Assembly (NCBI GenBank): GCA_039822105.1
Contig: JBCBMW010000018.1
Location: forward strand, 3,332 to 67,331
From: Parvularcula sp039822105
GTDB lineage: Bacteria; Pseudomonadota; Alphaproteobacteria; Caulobacterales; Parvularculaceae
Length of the DNA: 64,000 bases
Direction: 5' to 3'
Shown: in pieces, positions 25,000 through 32,365 of the stretch
Layout of the letters: the number at the start of each line of letters is the position of its first letter
Numbering within the stretch: the first letter of the stretch is position 1
Translations under genes and position numbers: made by a program
The notes under the pieces: model-generated
The model's database searches: none
Seen by the model: only the letters and a program-made list of their open reading frames with translations
Told to the model about the DNA's origin: nothing

Positions 25000-26865
25000 A
25001 TGGATCAAAGAGAATCCCCGAACGAACGCTTCAAGCGCATGCTCGCCCTCACCACCCGCGCGCTCTCGGCGGAGCCCGAAGCGGAGGTGAAGTTTGGCGG
25101 CGAGATCCCGTCCGTTGCGGGAACCGAAGCGCGCCTGCCCCTGCCCCCGCGGCGCCTTGATGCCAAGAAAGTCGCCGTCAGCCGCGGCCATGCCGACGCT
25201 GCCGCGTTGCGCCTCGCCCACCATGACGCAGGGCTCCACGCCCAGCTGCAGCCGCAGAACCCTGAGGGCCGCGCGCTCTTTGCCGCGCTCGAAGAGGTTC
25301 TCTGCGAGGCCCTCGGCTCCAACGCGATGGAAGGCGTAGGCCAAAACCTCACCGCCGCGCTTGAACGCCGGCTGGATGAGCAAGGCTATCGCCGGATGGA
25401 AGACCGGCAGGACGTGCCGCTGAAAGACATCGTTGGCCTCATCGCTCGCGAGCGGATGACCGGACAGGCGACGCCGGATGTCGCCTCAGAGCTCGTTGAT
25501 CAGTGGCGTGATGATATCGAGAAGACCTGCGGCGAGGCCCTCGATGCCCTTGTCTCCCCGAACAGCCACCACGACCAAGAAGCTTTCTCTAATTTGAGCC
25601 GTGCTCTGATCGATGCGCTGGACCTCGGCGATAAGCAAGGCGACGAGGACCACACCGAGGACGAGGACGAAACCCCGCCTGAAGACGGTGAAGAGCCAGA
25701 TCAGGAGACCTCCGAACAGGAAGACGACAACGCGCCGGACGGCGACGAAGCGCCGGACGACGGCTCGCCAGAGCTGGGTGACGCCAGCGAAGGCGAAGCG
25801 GAGATGTCGGAACAGCCCCAAGCGCTCGATGAAGGTGACCCGCGCGAGGAGCCCGGCGACGACGCGCCCATCGTTCGCCGCGAAAGCATGGGTGACAGCG
25901 GTGATGCCTATCGGCCCTACACGACAGAGTTTGACCAGACCGCGCATGCAGAGGAACTCTGCCCGCCGGATGAGCTCGTCCGTCTTCGGAAGACCCTGGA
26001 TACACAGCTTGAAACCCTCCACGCGGTGGTCGCGCGGCTTGCCAACCGGCTGCACCGCCGTCTTCTGGCGCAGCAGAACCGTGCTTGGCAGTTCGATATG
26101 GATGAGGGCGTGCTGGACGCTGCCCGCCTTGCTCGAGTGGTCGTCGACCCCTTCCAGCCGCTCTCTTTCAAGCAAGAGCAGGATCAGGAGTTCCGCGACA
26201 CGACCGTGACGCTGCTGCTCGATAACTCCGGCTCCATGCGCGGCCGGCCCATCACCGTAGCAGCGATTTGCGCAGACATCCTTGCACGGACACTTGAGCG
26301 GTGCGCGGTGAAGACCGAAGTGCTCGGCTTCACCACCATCGCCTGGAAAGGCGGCAAGTCGCGCGAGAAATGGGTCGAGGACGGAAGGCCGAAACACCCT
26401 GGTCGCCTGAATGACCTCCGCCACATCATCTATAAGCCCGCAGGCGTGCCGTGGCGCCGATCTCGTGACAATCTCGGTCTGATGCTAAAAGAGGGTCTCC
26501 TTAAAGAGAATATCGACGGCGAGGCCCTCCTCTGGGCCCATGACCGCTTGATGGGCCGGCCGGAACAGCGCCGGATCCTGATGGTGATCTCCGACGGTGC
26601 GCCGGTGGATGACACCACATCATCGGCCAACGGAGGGTCTTATCTCGAACGCCACCTGCGCGAAGTGATCGCCAAGATCGAGAACACCTCGCCCGTGGAG
26701 CTCGTCGCTATCGGTATCGGTCACGACGTGACCCGCTTCTACCGCCGCGCGATCACCATCTCTGATGTGGACCAACTCGGCGGCGTCATGATGGAGCAGC
26801 TCGCCAACCTCTTCGAAGAAGAAGGCAAAGCCGCACCCGCCGAACGCGCGCGCAAGCGTGCCTAG
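25000..26865 (+). CDS. cobT: cobaltochelatase subunit CobT
   Basis: CobT subunit of the aerobic cobaltochelatase, which with CobS forms the AAA-type chaperone that drives CobN to insert cobalt into hydrogenobyrinate a,c-diamide. The 621-residue product has the conserved CobT N-terminal half, a very acidic linker (about 205-290), and a C-terminal von Willebrand A domain with the MIDAS motif LLLDNSGSMRG at about 405. The family's usual partner cobS is not next to it: the flanking genes are a GST-like gene and a RidA gene. The start ATG 25000 agrees with the usual N-terminus (NERFKRMLALTTRALS). Confidence 0.94.
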   Translation: MDQRESPNERFKRMLALTTRALSAEPEAEVKFGGEIPSVAGTEARLPLPPRRLDAKKVAVSRGHADAAALRLAHHDAGLHAQLQPQNPEGRALFAALEEVLCEALGSNAMEGVGQNLTAALERRLDEQGYRRMEDRQDVPLKDIVGLIARERMTGQATPDVASELVDQWRDDIEKTCGEALDALVSPNSHHDQEAFSNLSRALIDALDLGDKQGDEDHTEDEDETPPEDGEEPDQETSEQEDDNAPDGDEAPDDGSPELGDASEGEAEMSEQPQALDEGDPREEPGDDAPIVRRESMGDSGDAYRPYTTEFDQTAHAEELCPPDELVRLRKTLDTQLETLHAVVARLANRLHRRLLAQQNRAWQFDMDEGVLDAARLARVVVDPFQPLSFKQEQDQEFRDTTVTLLLDNSGSMRGRPITVAAICADILARTLERCAVKTEVLGFTTIAWKGGKSREKWVEDGRPKHPGRLNDLRHIIYKPAGVPWRRSRDNLGLMLKEGLLKENIDGEALLWAHDRLMGRPEQRRILMVISDGAPVDDTTSSANGGSYLERHLREVIAKIENTSPVELVAIGIGHDVTRFYRRAITISDVDQLGGVMMEQLANLFEEEGKAAPAERARKRA

Positions 26866-26883
26866 CGCCGCTCACACCGTTGA

Positions 26884-27285
26884 TCAGACCACGGCGGTGA
26901 CCTCGAGCTCGATCTTGAGGCCCTCTCCCGCGAGGGCTGAAACGCCGAGCGCGGTGAAGGTCGGCTGGATGCCTTCCATCGCGTCGATCAGGACCGGCGT
27001 CACGCTATAGAAGTCCTCCGGTGACGGATTGACAATGTACATACGTATCGAGGTGATGTTCTTGGGGCCCGCCTTCACGGCCTCAAGCGCTTTGATGACG
27101 TTGCCCATCGCAATCCGCGCCTGATCGAGCAGGTCATCGGGCACCGGCGCGCCATCCACCTGCCACGCCACCTGGCCGGAGATGAACACGAGCTTGCCCG
27201 GCTTGCAGGTGGTGATCTGCGAGTAACCCATCGCTCCAGCATCCGGTAACGTCGCGGGATTTACTCTTTTGACATCGACAGCCAT
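26884..27285 (-). CDS. RidA-family protein
   Basis: 133-residue Rid (YjgF/YER057c/UK114) protein. Family members hydrolyse reactive enamine/imine intermediates from PLP enzymes. Seen are ISGQVAWQVDG.PVPDDLLDQ, a conserved Arg in ITSIRMYIVN and Glu in the closing GLKIELEVTAVV. The frame is open far upstream into the TetR gene on the other strand, but the family starts at ATG 27285 with GGAGAG nine bases before it. It is divergent from a TetR regulator across a 57-base gap with a perfect palindrome, so it is very probably that regulator's target. Confidence 0.92.
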   Translation of the reverse strand: MAVDVKRVNPATLPDAGAMGYSQITTCKPGKLVFISGQVAWQVDGAPVPDDLLDQARIAMGNVIKALEAVKAGPKNITSIRMYIVNPSPEDFYSVTPVLIDAMEGIQPTFTALGVSALAGEGLKIELEVTAVV

Positions 27286-27310
27286 GTTATCTCTCCACTC
27301 AAAGCGCATA

Positions 27311-27328
27311 TCTCTACATATGTAGAGA
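27311..27328. promoter_or_regulatory. 18-base perfect palindrome, likely TetR operator
   Basis: TCTCTACATATGTAGAGA reads the same on both strands with no spacer. It lies in the middle of the 57-base gap between the divergent ridA and tetR starts, the classical position for a TetR-family operator that controls both genes. Confidence 0.8.
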
Positions 27329-27342
27329 ATGATGGAAACAGA

Positions 27343-27900
27343 ATGCAAGATCGACGCACACAGATCCTTGATGCCGCTCTCGTCGTCCTGGCGCAGCAAG
27401 GGCTCGCTCAGCTGACCCACCGGGGCACAGACGAAGCTGCTGGGTTGCCGCAGGGTTCGACCACCTACTATTTCAAGAAGAAGAGCGACCTGGTGGAGGG
27501 CGCAGCGAGCCGCTTGGCTGAAATCCTGGATGACGACTGCGCTGAGGTGAAAAGGCACTTTGCAGACCTGATCGCCGCCAACAAACGCGACGAAGCCATC
27601 GACTATGTCGCCGATGATCTCCTGAAATTCGCGAGCGAACAGAGTGACCTTCTGATGGCTCGTTTTGAACTCACGCTGGCCGGCGCTCGTGATCCGAACC
27701 TGCGGCACGTCGCTGACAAGCTCGCAGAAGCAGCGCGGGAACCCATCGCCTTTTTTCTACGACTCTTATCTGGCGACCTGCGGGAGGATCAGGTGGAGTC
27801 GTGTATGGGGATCTTGGACGGCCTCTCGCTGATCTACGCCACAGGCCAAGGACCACTGCCGACCAAGGAACAAATCCGTAGGCTGTTTCTGACCGTCTGA
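27343..27900 (+). CDS. TetR-family transcriptional regulator
   Basis: 185-residue repressor-type protein. The N-terminal helix-turn-helix (TQILDAALVVLAQQGLAQLTHRGTDEAAGLPQGSTTYYFKKKSDLV region, residues 5-50) has the family's YYFxxKxxL end, and the rest is a helical ligand-binding and dimerisation domain. Start ATG 27343; two upstream ATG codons are out of frame. It is divergent from ridA and probably represses both through the palindrome at 27311-27328. The inducer is unknown; an amine or imine derived metabolite would fit the RidA link. Confidence 0.9.
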   Translation: MQDRRTQILDAALVVLAQQGLAQLTHRGTDEAAGLPQGSTTYYFKKKSDLVEGAASRLAEILDDDCAEVKRHFADLIAANKRDEAIDYVADDLLKFASEQSDLLMARFELTLAGARDPNLRHVADKLAEAAREPIAFFLRLLSGDLREDQVESCMGILDGLSLIYATGQGPLPTKEQIRRLFLTV

Positions 27901-27995
27901 ACGGTGCCCAGCCTGTCACCTTTTCGTCAAAAGACTTCGCTCGACTTCAACGCAGCATCCGGCAAATTCAGGACTGCTCGGCTTTGGAGGCCTCG

Positions 27996-28949
27996 ATGAT
28001 CGCGACATTGACAGGACTGGCGTTGATAGCTGCAGCAGGCGGTCCGGCCCGTGTGAGCGCCGAAGCGCTACCGCTCGCCGAAGGCTCTCCTCGCCTCGGT
28101 TGCCTGGCCATGACCTCCGCCCACAGCCTTTCTGGCGGTGAAGGGTTCGGCGGCTACTCAGGCATGGTGCTGGATCAAGAGGGCGGAGAGCTTCTTCTCC
28201 TCGCAGACAATGGCAATCTGATCCGCCTATCGATCACGTTGGGCGAGGACGGGGCGGTGACGAACGTTGCGGGCGGCACAGCCTTCGCGATCCATGACGA
28301 ACAAGACCGTCCCCTCAAAAAGCGCAATGGTGACACAGAGGCGCTCACGCCATGGCCCGGCGGCTATCTCATCACCCGTGAGGCCCTCGACGATGCCCTG
28401 TTGATCAAAGAGAACGGGGATCATTTCGCGATCACGGAGACGGTGGCTGATCTGTCTGGCAGCGACGCCCTGCGGCGCAATGGCGGCTACGAGGCCGCCT
28501 CGGCACTCGGCGAAGGACGTGCCCTTTTCATCAGTGAGGGAACGTTCCCTACAGGAGAAGCCGCCATCACGCTGTTTGACGGCGAGAACGTCATCGATCG
28601 CGGGCGTTACCAGCCTGCTGAGGACTTTGCCGTGACTGACATCGTCGCAGACACGAAGGGCGATCGCCTCTTCGCGGTTGAGCGAGCGTTCAGCCCATCA
28701 CTCGGCCCGCGCACGCGTCTGACGGTGGCGCCGCTCTCAGCTGCTGTTGATGACGACGCCGCCACCTTGATCCCGGTGGAGCTTGGCCGCCTGACATTGG
28801 AAGACGGCACGGACAATATGGAAGGGCTCGCCTTCTACCAATCGTCTGATGGCGGAGAGAATCTGATGATCATCTCCGACGACAACTTCAACCCCATCCA
28901 GCGCACGGTGCTGATGACATTCCGGCTCGGAGATACGTGCCCGCTCTAG
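27996..28949 (+). CDS. exported esterase-like/phytase-like protein
   Basis: 317-residue protein of the esterase-like activity of phytase family. The start at 27996 has GGAGG five bases upstream and begins a signal peptide ending near ARVSA. The rest has beta-propeller-type repeats with GGYSGMVLDQEGGELLLLADNG, FLITxE-like GGYLITREALDD, and the family's closing DGTDNMEGLAFYQ...LMIISDDNFNPIQRTVLMTF. It probably acts on phosphate or carboxyl esters in the periplasm. Its stop shares CTAG with the convergent membrane protein gene. Confidence 0.8.
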   Translation: MIATLTGLALIAAAGGPARVSAEALPLAEGSPRLGCLAMTSAHSLSGGEGFGGYSGMVLDQEGGELLLLADNGNLIRLSITLGEDGAVTNVAGGTAFAIHDEQDRPLKKRNGDTEALTPWPGGYLITREALDDALLIKENGDHFAITETVADLSGSDALRRNGGYEAASALGEGRALFISEGTFPTGEAAITLFDGENVIDRGRYQPAEDFAVTDIVADTKGDRLFAVERAFSPSLGPRTRLTVAPLSAAVDDDAATLIPVELGRLTLEDGTDNMEGLAFYQSSDGGENLMIISDDNFNPIQRTVLMTFRLGDTCPL

Positions 28950-29671
28950 CGGCCCCCAAGGCCTGAGCGCGGACGAATGGCGCGGCGGAACGGCGCGTAG
29001 AGACAGGCAAAACCGACAGCCGCGGCCGTCACAACGATCAGCCGCATCGCTAACCACCAGAGCCACGGCACATCTTGCCCGGCAAAAGCGCCCGGAAAAT
29101 AGATAGCGGCTTGAATCCCGAGCCCGAAGACAGCGCCAAAGAACGGCGCGCGCCACCACGCCCCGCCGCGGGTCAGATCGTAGACGGAGAGCCCCATCAG
29201 CTGACCAGTGAACCACGAAAGAATGAGGACGGTCAGGTAACGTGCACTGGGGAAGTCCCCTTCTTCAAGCTGCGGCGCGATCTCGATGACCACGGTCGTG
29301 GCGCCCACGAGGGCGAGCACCCAGGCCATGACCAAAGCTTGCGTGACGACGCTCGCGCCAAACCGGCGAGCCATAAAGAGGGAGATGAAGAGACCTCCAG
29401 CAATCGCCAGATCACCGCGGCTCAAAAAGGCGGCCGATGCGAGGTCATCGCGCCCCTCACCTGCAAGGAGAGGCAACGGCAAATCAGCAGCAGCCATCGC
29501 CGTCACGGCCAGCATAGCCAGCGGGAAGGCCATCGCGCCAAGGAACAGGAAACGCTCGGTCAGGCGCGTCAGAAGACGCTTGGCCTCAAACCGCCCGGTT
29601 ATCGCGCGGTCGTGGAACCGCTCGACCACCACCGGGCCACTTCGATCGTCGAAATTGTGCTGCACGCCCAT
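28946..29671 (-). CDS. polytopic membrane protein, possibly VUT/YhhQ-like
   Basis: 241-residue inner membrane protein with about six hydrophobic segments after a polar N-terminal 35 residues. The spacing, the central VYDLTRGGAWWRAPFFGAVFGLGIQAAIYFPGAF and the basic C-terminus recall the VUT family (queuosine precursor transporter YhhQ), but the match is by eye and weak. Start ATG 29671 has GAGGTGAGGG upstream. It follows rpmB on the same strand after 44 bases. It ends in a four-base overlap with the esterase-like gene. Confidence 0.5.
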   Translation of the reverse strand: MGVQHNFDDRSGPVVVERFHDRAITGRFEAKRLLTRLTERFLFLGAMAFPLAMLAVTAMAAADLPLPLLAGEGRDDLASAAFLSRGDLAIAGGLFISLFMARRFGASVVTQALVMAWVLALVGATTVVIEIAPQLEEGDFPSARYLTVLILSWFTGQLMGLSVYDLTRGGAWWRAPFFGAVFGLGIQAAIYFPGAFAGQDVPWLWWLAMRLIVVTAAAVGFACLYAPFRRAIRPRSGLGGR

Positions 29672-29715
29672 GCGCCCTCACCTCAATGCGGTAGGCGCGG
29701 TATAAGCGCAAAAGC

Positions 29716-29997
29716 TTAAGCCGAAGCCGCCGCGATATCCCGCTTCACCTTACGGGCCTTATCGGACAGCACATCGTCCTTTGCTTTCGCCAAGAAAGCG
29801 TCAAGGCCGCCCACATGATCCACCGAACGAAGAGCGTGGGCTGTGATACGGAATTTGAAGCTCCGACCCAGCTTGTCACTCATCAGCGTGACTCTGCAGA
29901 GATTCGGAAGAAAACGGCGCTTGGTTTTGTTTTGCGCGTGGGAAACGTTGTTACCCACCATCGGCGCTTTGCCGGTGAACTCGCAAACACGGGACAT
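29716..29997 (-). CDS. rpmB: 50S ribosomal protein L28
   Basis: 93-residue L28 of the large ribosomal subunit. It opens MSRVCEFTGKAPMVGNNVSHAQNKTKRRF, the diagnostic L28 N-terminus, followed by NLCRVTLMSDKLG.SFKFRITAHALRSVDHVGG. Length and motif are typical of alphaproteobacterial L28, which is longer than the E. coli form. GAGG lies eight bases before the ATG. It is divergent from the DUF3108 gene. Confidence 0.97.
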   Translation of the reverse strand: MSRVCEFTGKAPMVGNNVSHAQNKTKRRFLPNLCRVTLMSDKLGRSFKFRITAHALRSVDHVGGLDAFLAKAKDDVLSDKARKVKRDIAAASA

Positions 29998-30160
29998 GTC
30001 GGACCTCGAACAGGAGAAAAATCGGAAGGGCCGCGCCTAGCCATCACCAAGCAGCCCGTCAAGAGTTACAAAGATGTCGTTGCTCGTAGGGTTTCCTTTA
30101 GTCACGTCTCAAGCAAGGTATCGTAGGTCGAAGGGCTCTGGGCCAACCTTGCGGACGACT

Positions 30161-31105
30161 ATGTTAGTACAAAAACTCTCCTTCCCTGGCGCCTGTGTGA
30201 TGGCTGCCTTGCTCACAACGGTAGCGTCCAGCGCGGCTGACGGGCCATTCCCTGACCCCGGAACAGAGGCGTGGAAGTCGCTTTTCGCTGTCGACCCGGT
30301 GGAAGAGCCGATGGGCGAAACACCCTATCAGATCGGCGAAGGCACCACCTACCGCACCACGCTGAAGGGCGAGCTCGCGAGTTTTGACGTGGGGCGGATC
30401 TTCCTCGGCGTCACCATCACGGATGCGGGGTACGCCGTTGACTATAAGATGGAGCAGAACGGCGTCGCGCGCTGGTTCTCAGACGGGCAAGCGATTGCCA
30501 ACGCCTCTGGCCTCTTCGGCGCGGATGCTGAGATCGTCAGCAGCTATTACTACAACTACGATTACGACGACGATGATGACTTTCAGCGCACAGAGCTCTT
30601 CCGCGAGAGCGGGAAAGAGCGCCTGAGGCTGTGGTCCAACCCGGCCTACCGGTTTCGCCAACCTGTCTCCGTTGAGCAGGCCCGCGGCGCAGTCGACCCC
30701 CTCGGGGCTCTCGTCGCGGTCGCCTTCACGCCGGTGCCAGCCGGAGAGGATCCTTGCAACCGGCGTATCCCGGTCCTCGACGGTCGTCGCCGGTTTGACC
30801 TCGTCACGAAGCCCGCTGGCGGAATGAAGAAGGTGCCCTCCTCCGGCAAAGACCGGTTTGAAGGCCGGGCACTTCGCTGCCGGCTGATCCAAGAGAAGGT
30901 TGCGGGGTACAAAGAGAAAAACCGCGGCGACATCGAGGGCGACATCTGGGTCTATCTTGAGGAGGTGCCAGACCATCTCAAGACCGAGACATTCGCCTAC
31001 GTACCTGTTTCTATTGTTGGCCGCGTTGGGATTATCGGCGCGTCCCTGCAAGCGAAACGTCCGCAACTGATTGCTGCGGACGGCACGGTCACAAAACTCT
31101 ACTAA
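30161..31105 (+). CDS. exported DUF3108-family protein
   Basis: 314-residue protein. Start ATG 30161 begins a signal peptide (about 27 residues, ending near TVASSAAD); a longer frame from 30074 has no signal-like start. The mature part is a beta-rich DUF3108-like domain: YRTTLKGELASFDVGRIFLGVTITDAGYAVDYKMEQNG, a linker with an unusual run of Tyr and Asp (YYYNYDYDDDDDF, about 136-148), PLGALVAV, and CNRRIPVLDGRRRFDL. The family is periplasmic, of unknown role. It ends nine bases before the convergent LysM/M23 gene. Confidence 0.75.
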   Translation: MLVQKLSFPGACVMAALLTTVASSAADGPFPDPGTEAWKSLFAVDPVEEPMGETPYQIGEGTTYRTTLKGELASFDVGRIFLGVTITDAGYAVDYKMEQNGVARWFSDGQAIANASGLFGADAEIVSSYYYNYDYDDDDDFQRTELFRESGKERLRLWSNPAYRFRQPVSVEQARGAVDPLGALVAVAFTPVPAGEDPCNRRIPVLDGRRRFDLVTKPAGGMKKVPSSGKDRFEGRALRCRLIQEKVAGYKEKNRGDIEGDIWVYLEEVPDHLKTETFAYVPVSIVGRVGIIGASLQAKRPQLIAADGTVTKLY

Positions 31106-31114
31106 AGGCTAGCT

Positions 31115-32230
31115 TTAGAGCCGGGCCGACTGCGACCCGGTGATCCCGCCCTGGAGCGCGAGCTCTGGGTCCTGTGGCTGCAGGTTGCGGCGCAGCTGGA
31201 AGTGAAGCTGCGGGCTCGAGACAGAGCCGGTCCGTCCCACTTTCGCGACAACCTGACCTTGGCGAACGAAATCACCCTTCCGTACGAGGATGGCATCGGT
31301 GTGTGCGTAGGCCGAGACCCAGCCGCCATCGTGGCGGATGAGAAGAAGATTGCCGTAGCCATCAAGCTCTGAGCCGCGGTAGACGACCTCACCATCGGCT
31401 GTCGCCCTGACAGGAGAACCCATGGGCGCTGCGATGTTGATTCCATCGCTCCGTACACCATCGACCTGATCACCAAAGCCAGTCATCACACTACCACGCA
31501 GCGGCCAGGCAAAACGGCTGCGGGCGTCGACGTCAGCGGGCGTCGGCGGCAACACCGTTTCCTCGATCATTTTGGCTTCGAGGGTCCGCTGCTCGGTGGT
31601 GGTGGTCGTCGGCCCGGTCGGCGAAGCGAAACCGCCAGAAGCGCCGCCAGGAATGGCGACCCGTTGGCCCACGGACAAAGTATAAGGCGTCACCATGTTG
31701 TTCACAGCGGCGATGTCTTGCACCGACACGCCGTAGCGGCGCGAGAGGCTGTAGAGCGTATCGCCAGGCTGGACCAAATGGGTGGAGCTGCCTGCGAAGT
31801 TCGGGCTCGCTTGCGGCGTGGTGCGCGGGGTCGGAACCGCTGGCGCCGCGATCTCACCAAACCGGGCTTGCTCGGCCGCCACCTGGCTGGTTCCGCCCAT
31901 CGGAATGATGATGCCCTGCCCGATGGTTAGCGAGTAAGGAGCACTCAGCTGGTTTTTCGCAATGATGGCTGCCGGCGACACGGAGTAGATCCGGCCGATA
32001 GCATAGACCGTCTCACCGCCTTGCACGGTGTGCAGAAGCTCACCAGTTGGCGCAGGCGCGTCGTTGCTCTGATAGCTGAGATATTGAGGCGCACCGACAG
32101 GCGTGTGGCCCGGGTCGGTGCCATAGCGCACGGCCGGGGTGTCCTGCGCCGCGGCGCCGCCCGAAAGCGCTGCCAGACTGGCGAGGGTGAGACCTGCTGC
32201 GAGGTGATGGCGATAACGCACGAAAGGCAT
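31115..32230 (-). CDS. NlpD-like LysM and degenerate M23 domain protein
   Basis: 371-residue periplasmic protein: signal peptide (to about AAAQD), LysM 1 (about 66-112, LLHTVQGGETVYAIGRIY), LysM 2 (about 150-200, HLVQPGDTLYSLSRRYG) and an M23/LytM domain (about 245-360). The M23 zinc ligands are lost: the HxxxD site reads SDGIN and the HLH site reads QLH. E. coli NlpD is degenerate in the same way and activates cell-wall amidases instead of cutting itself, so an amidase activator in division is likely. There is no lipobox, unlike NlpD, so it is probably soluble in the periplasm. Divergent from rnr. Confidence 0.87.
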   Translation of the reverse strand: MPFVRYRHHLAAGLTLASLAALSGGAAAQDTPAVRYGTDPGHTPVGAPQYLSYQSNDAPAPTGELLHTVQGGETVYAIGRIYSVSPAAIIAKNQLSAPYSLTIGQGIIIPMGGTSQVAAEQARFGEIAAPAVPTPRTTPQASPNFAGSSTHLVQPGDTLYSLSRRYGVSVQDIAAVNNMVTPYTLSVGQRVAIPGGASGGFASPTGPTTTTTEQRTLEAKMIEETVLPPTPADVDARSRFAWPLRGSVMTGFGDQVDGVRSDGINIAAPMGSPVRATADGEVVYRGSELDGYGNLLLIRHDGGWVSAYAHTDAILVRKGDFVRQGQVVAKVGRTGSVSSPQLHFQLRRNLQPQDPELALQGGITGSQSARL

Positions 32231-32365
32231 CGTCGGCTCCGCTCTTCATCGTGTTCGACTCTGGGACAGGCCTGCGCCGTTCTCCGTTAAGAAACAGCTA
32301 ACCTGGCCTAACGCCGCCCTCCCCCTTCCGTTGCGCCCAAAAGCCAGGCAAAGCCCCTCGCATTC

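Noticed and set aside
25613..25860. Repeats in the acidic region of cobT
   Set aside because: The GAC/GAA-rich stretch encodes the known acidic linker of CobT. It is low complexity, not a repeat array or a mobile element.
27286..27708. Longer RidA frame that runs into the TetR gene
   Set aside because: The extra part is the antisense shadow of tetR. The RidA family starts at 27285 with a good ribosome site.
31115..31480. Degenerate M23 site as a pseudogene
   Set aside because: The loss of zinc ligands is the NlpD/EnvC pattern of amidase activators, and the frame is intact with two LysM domains.
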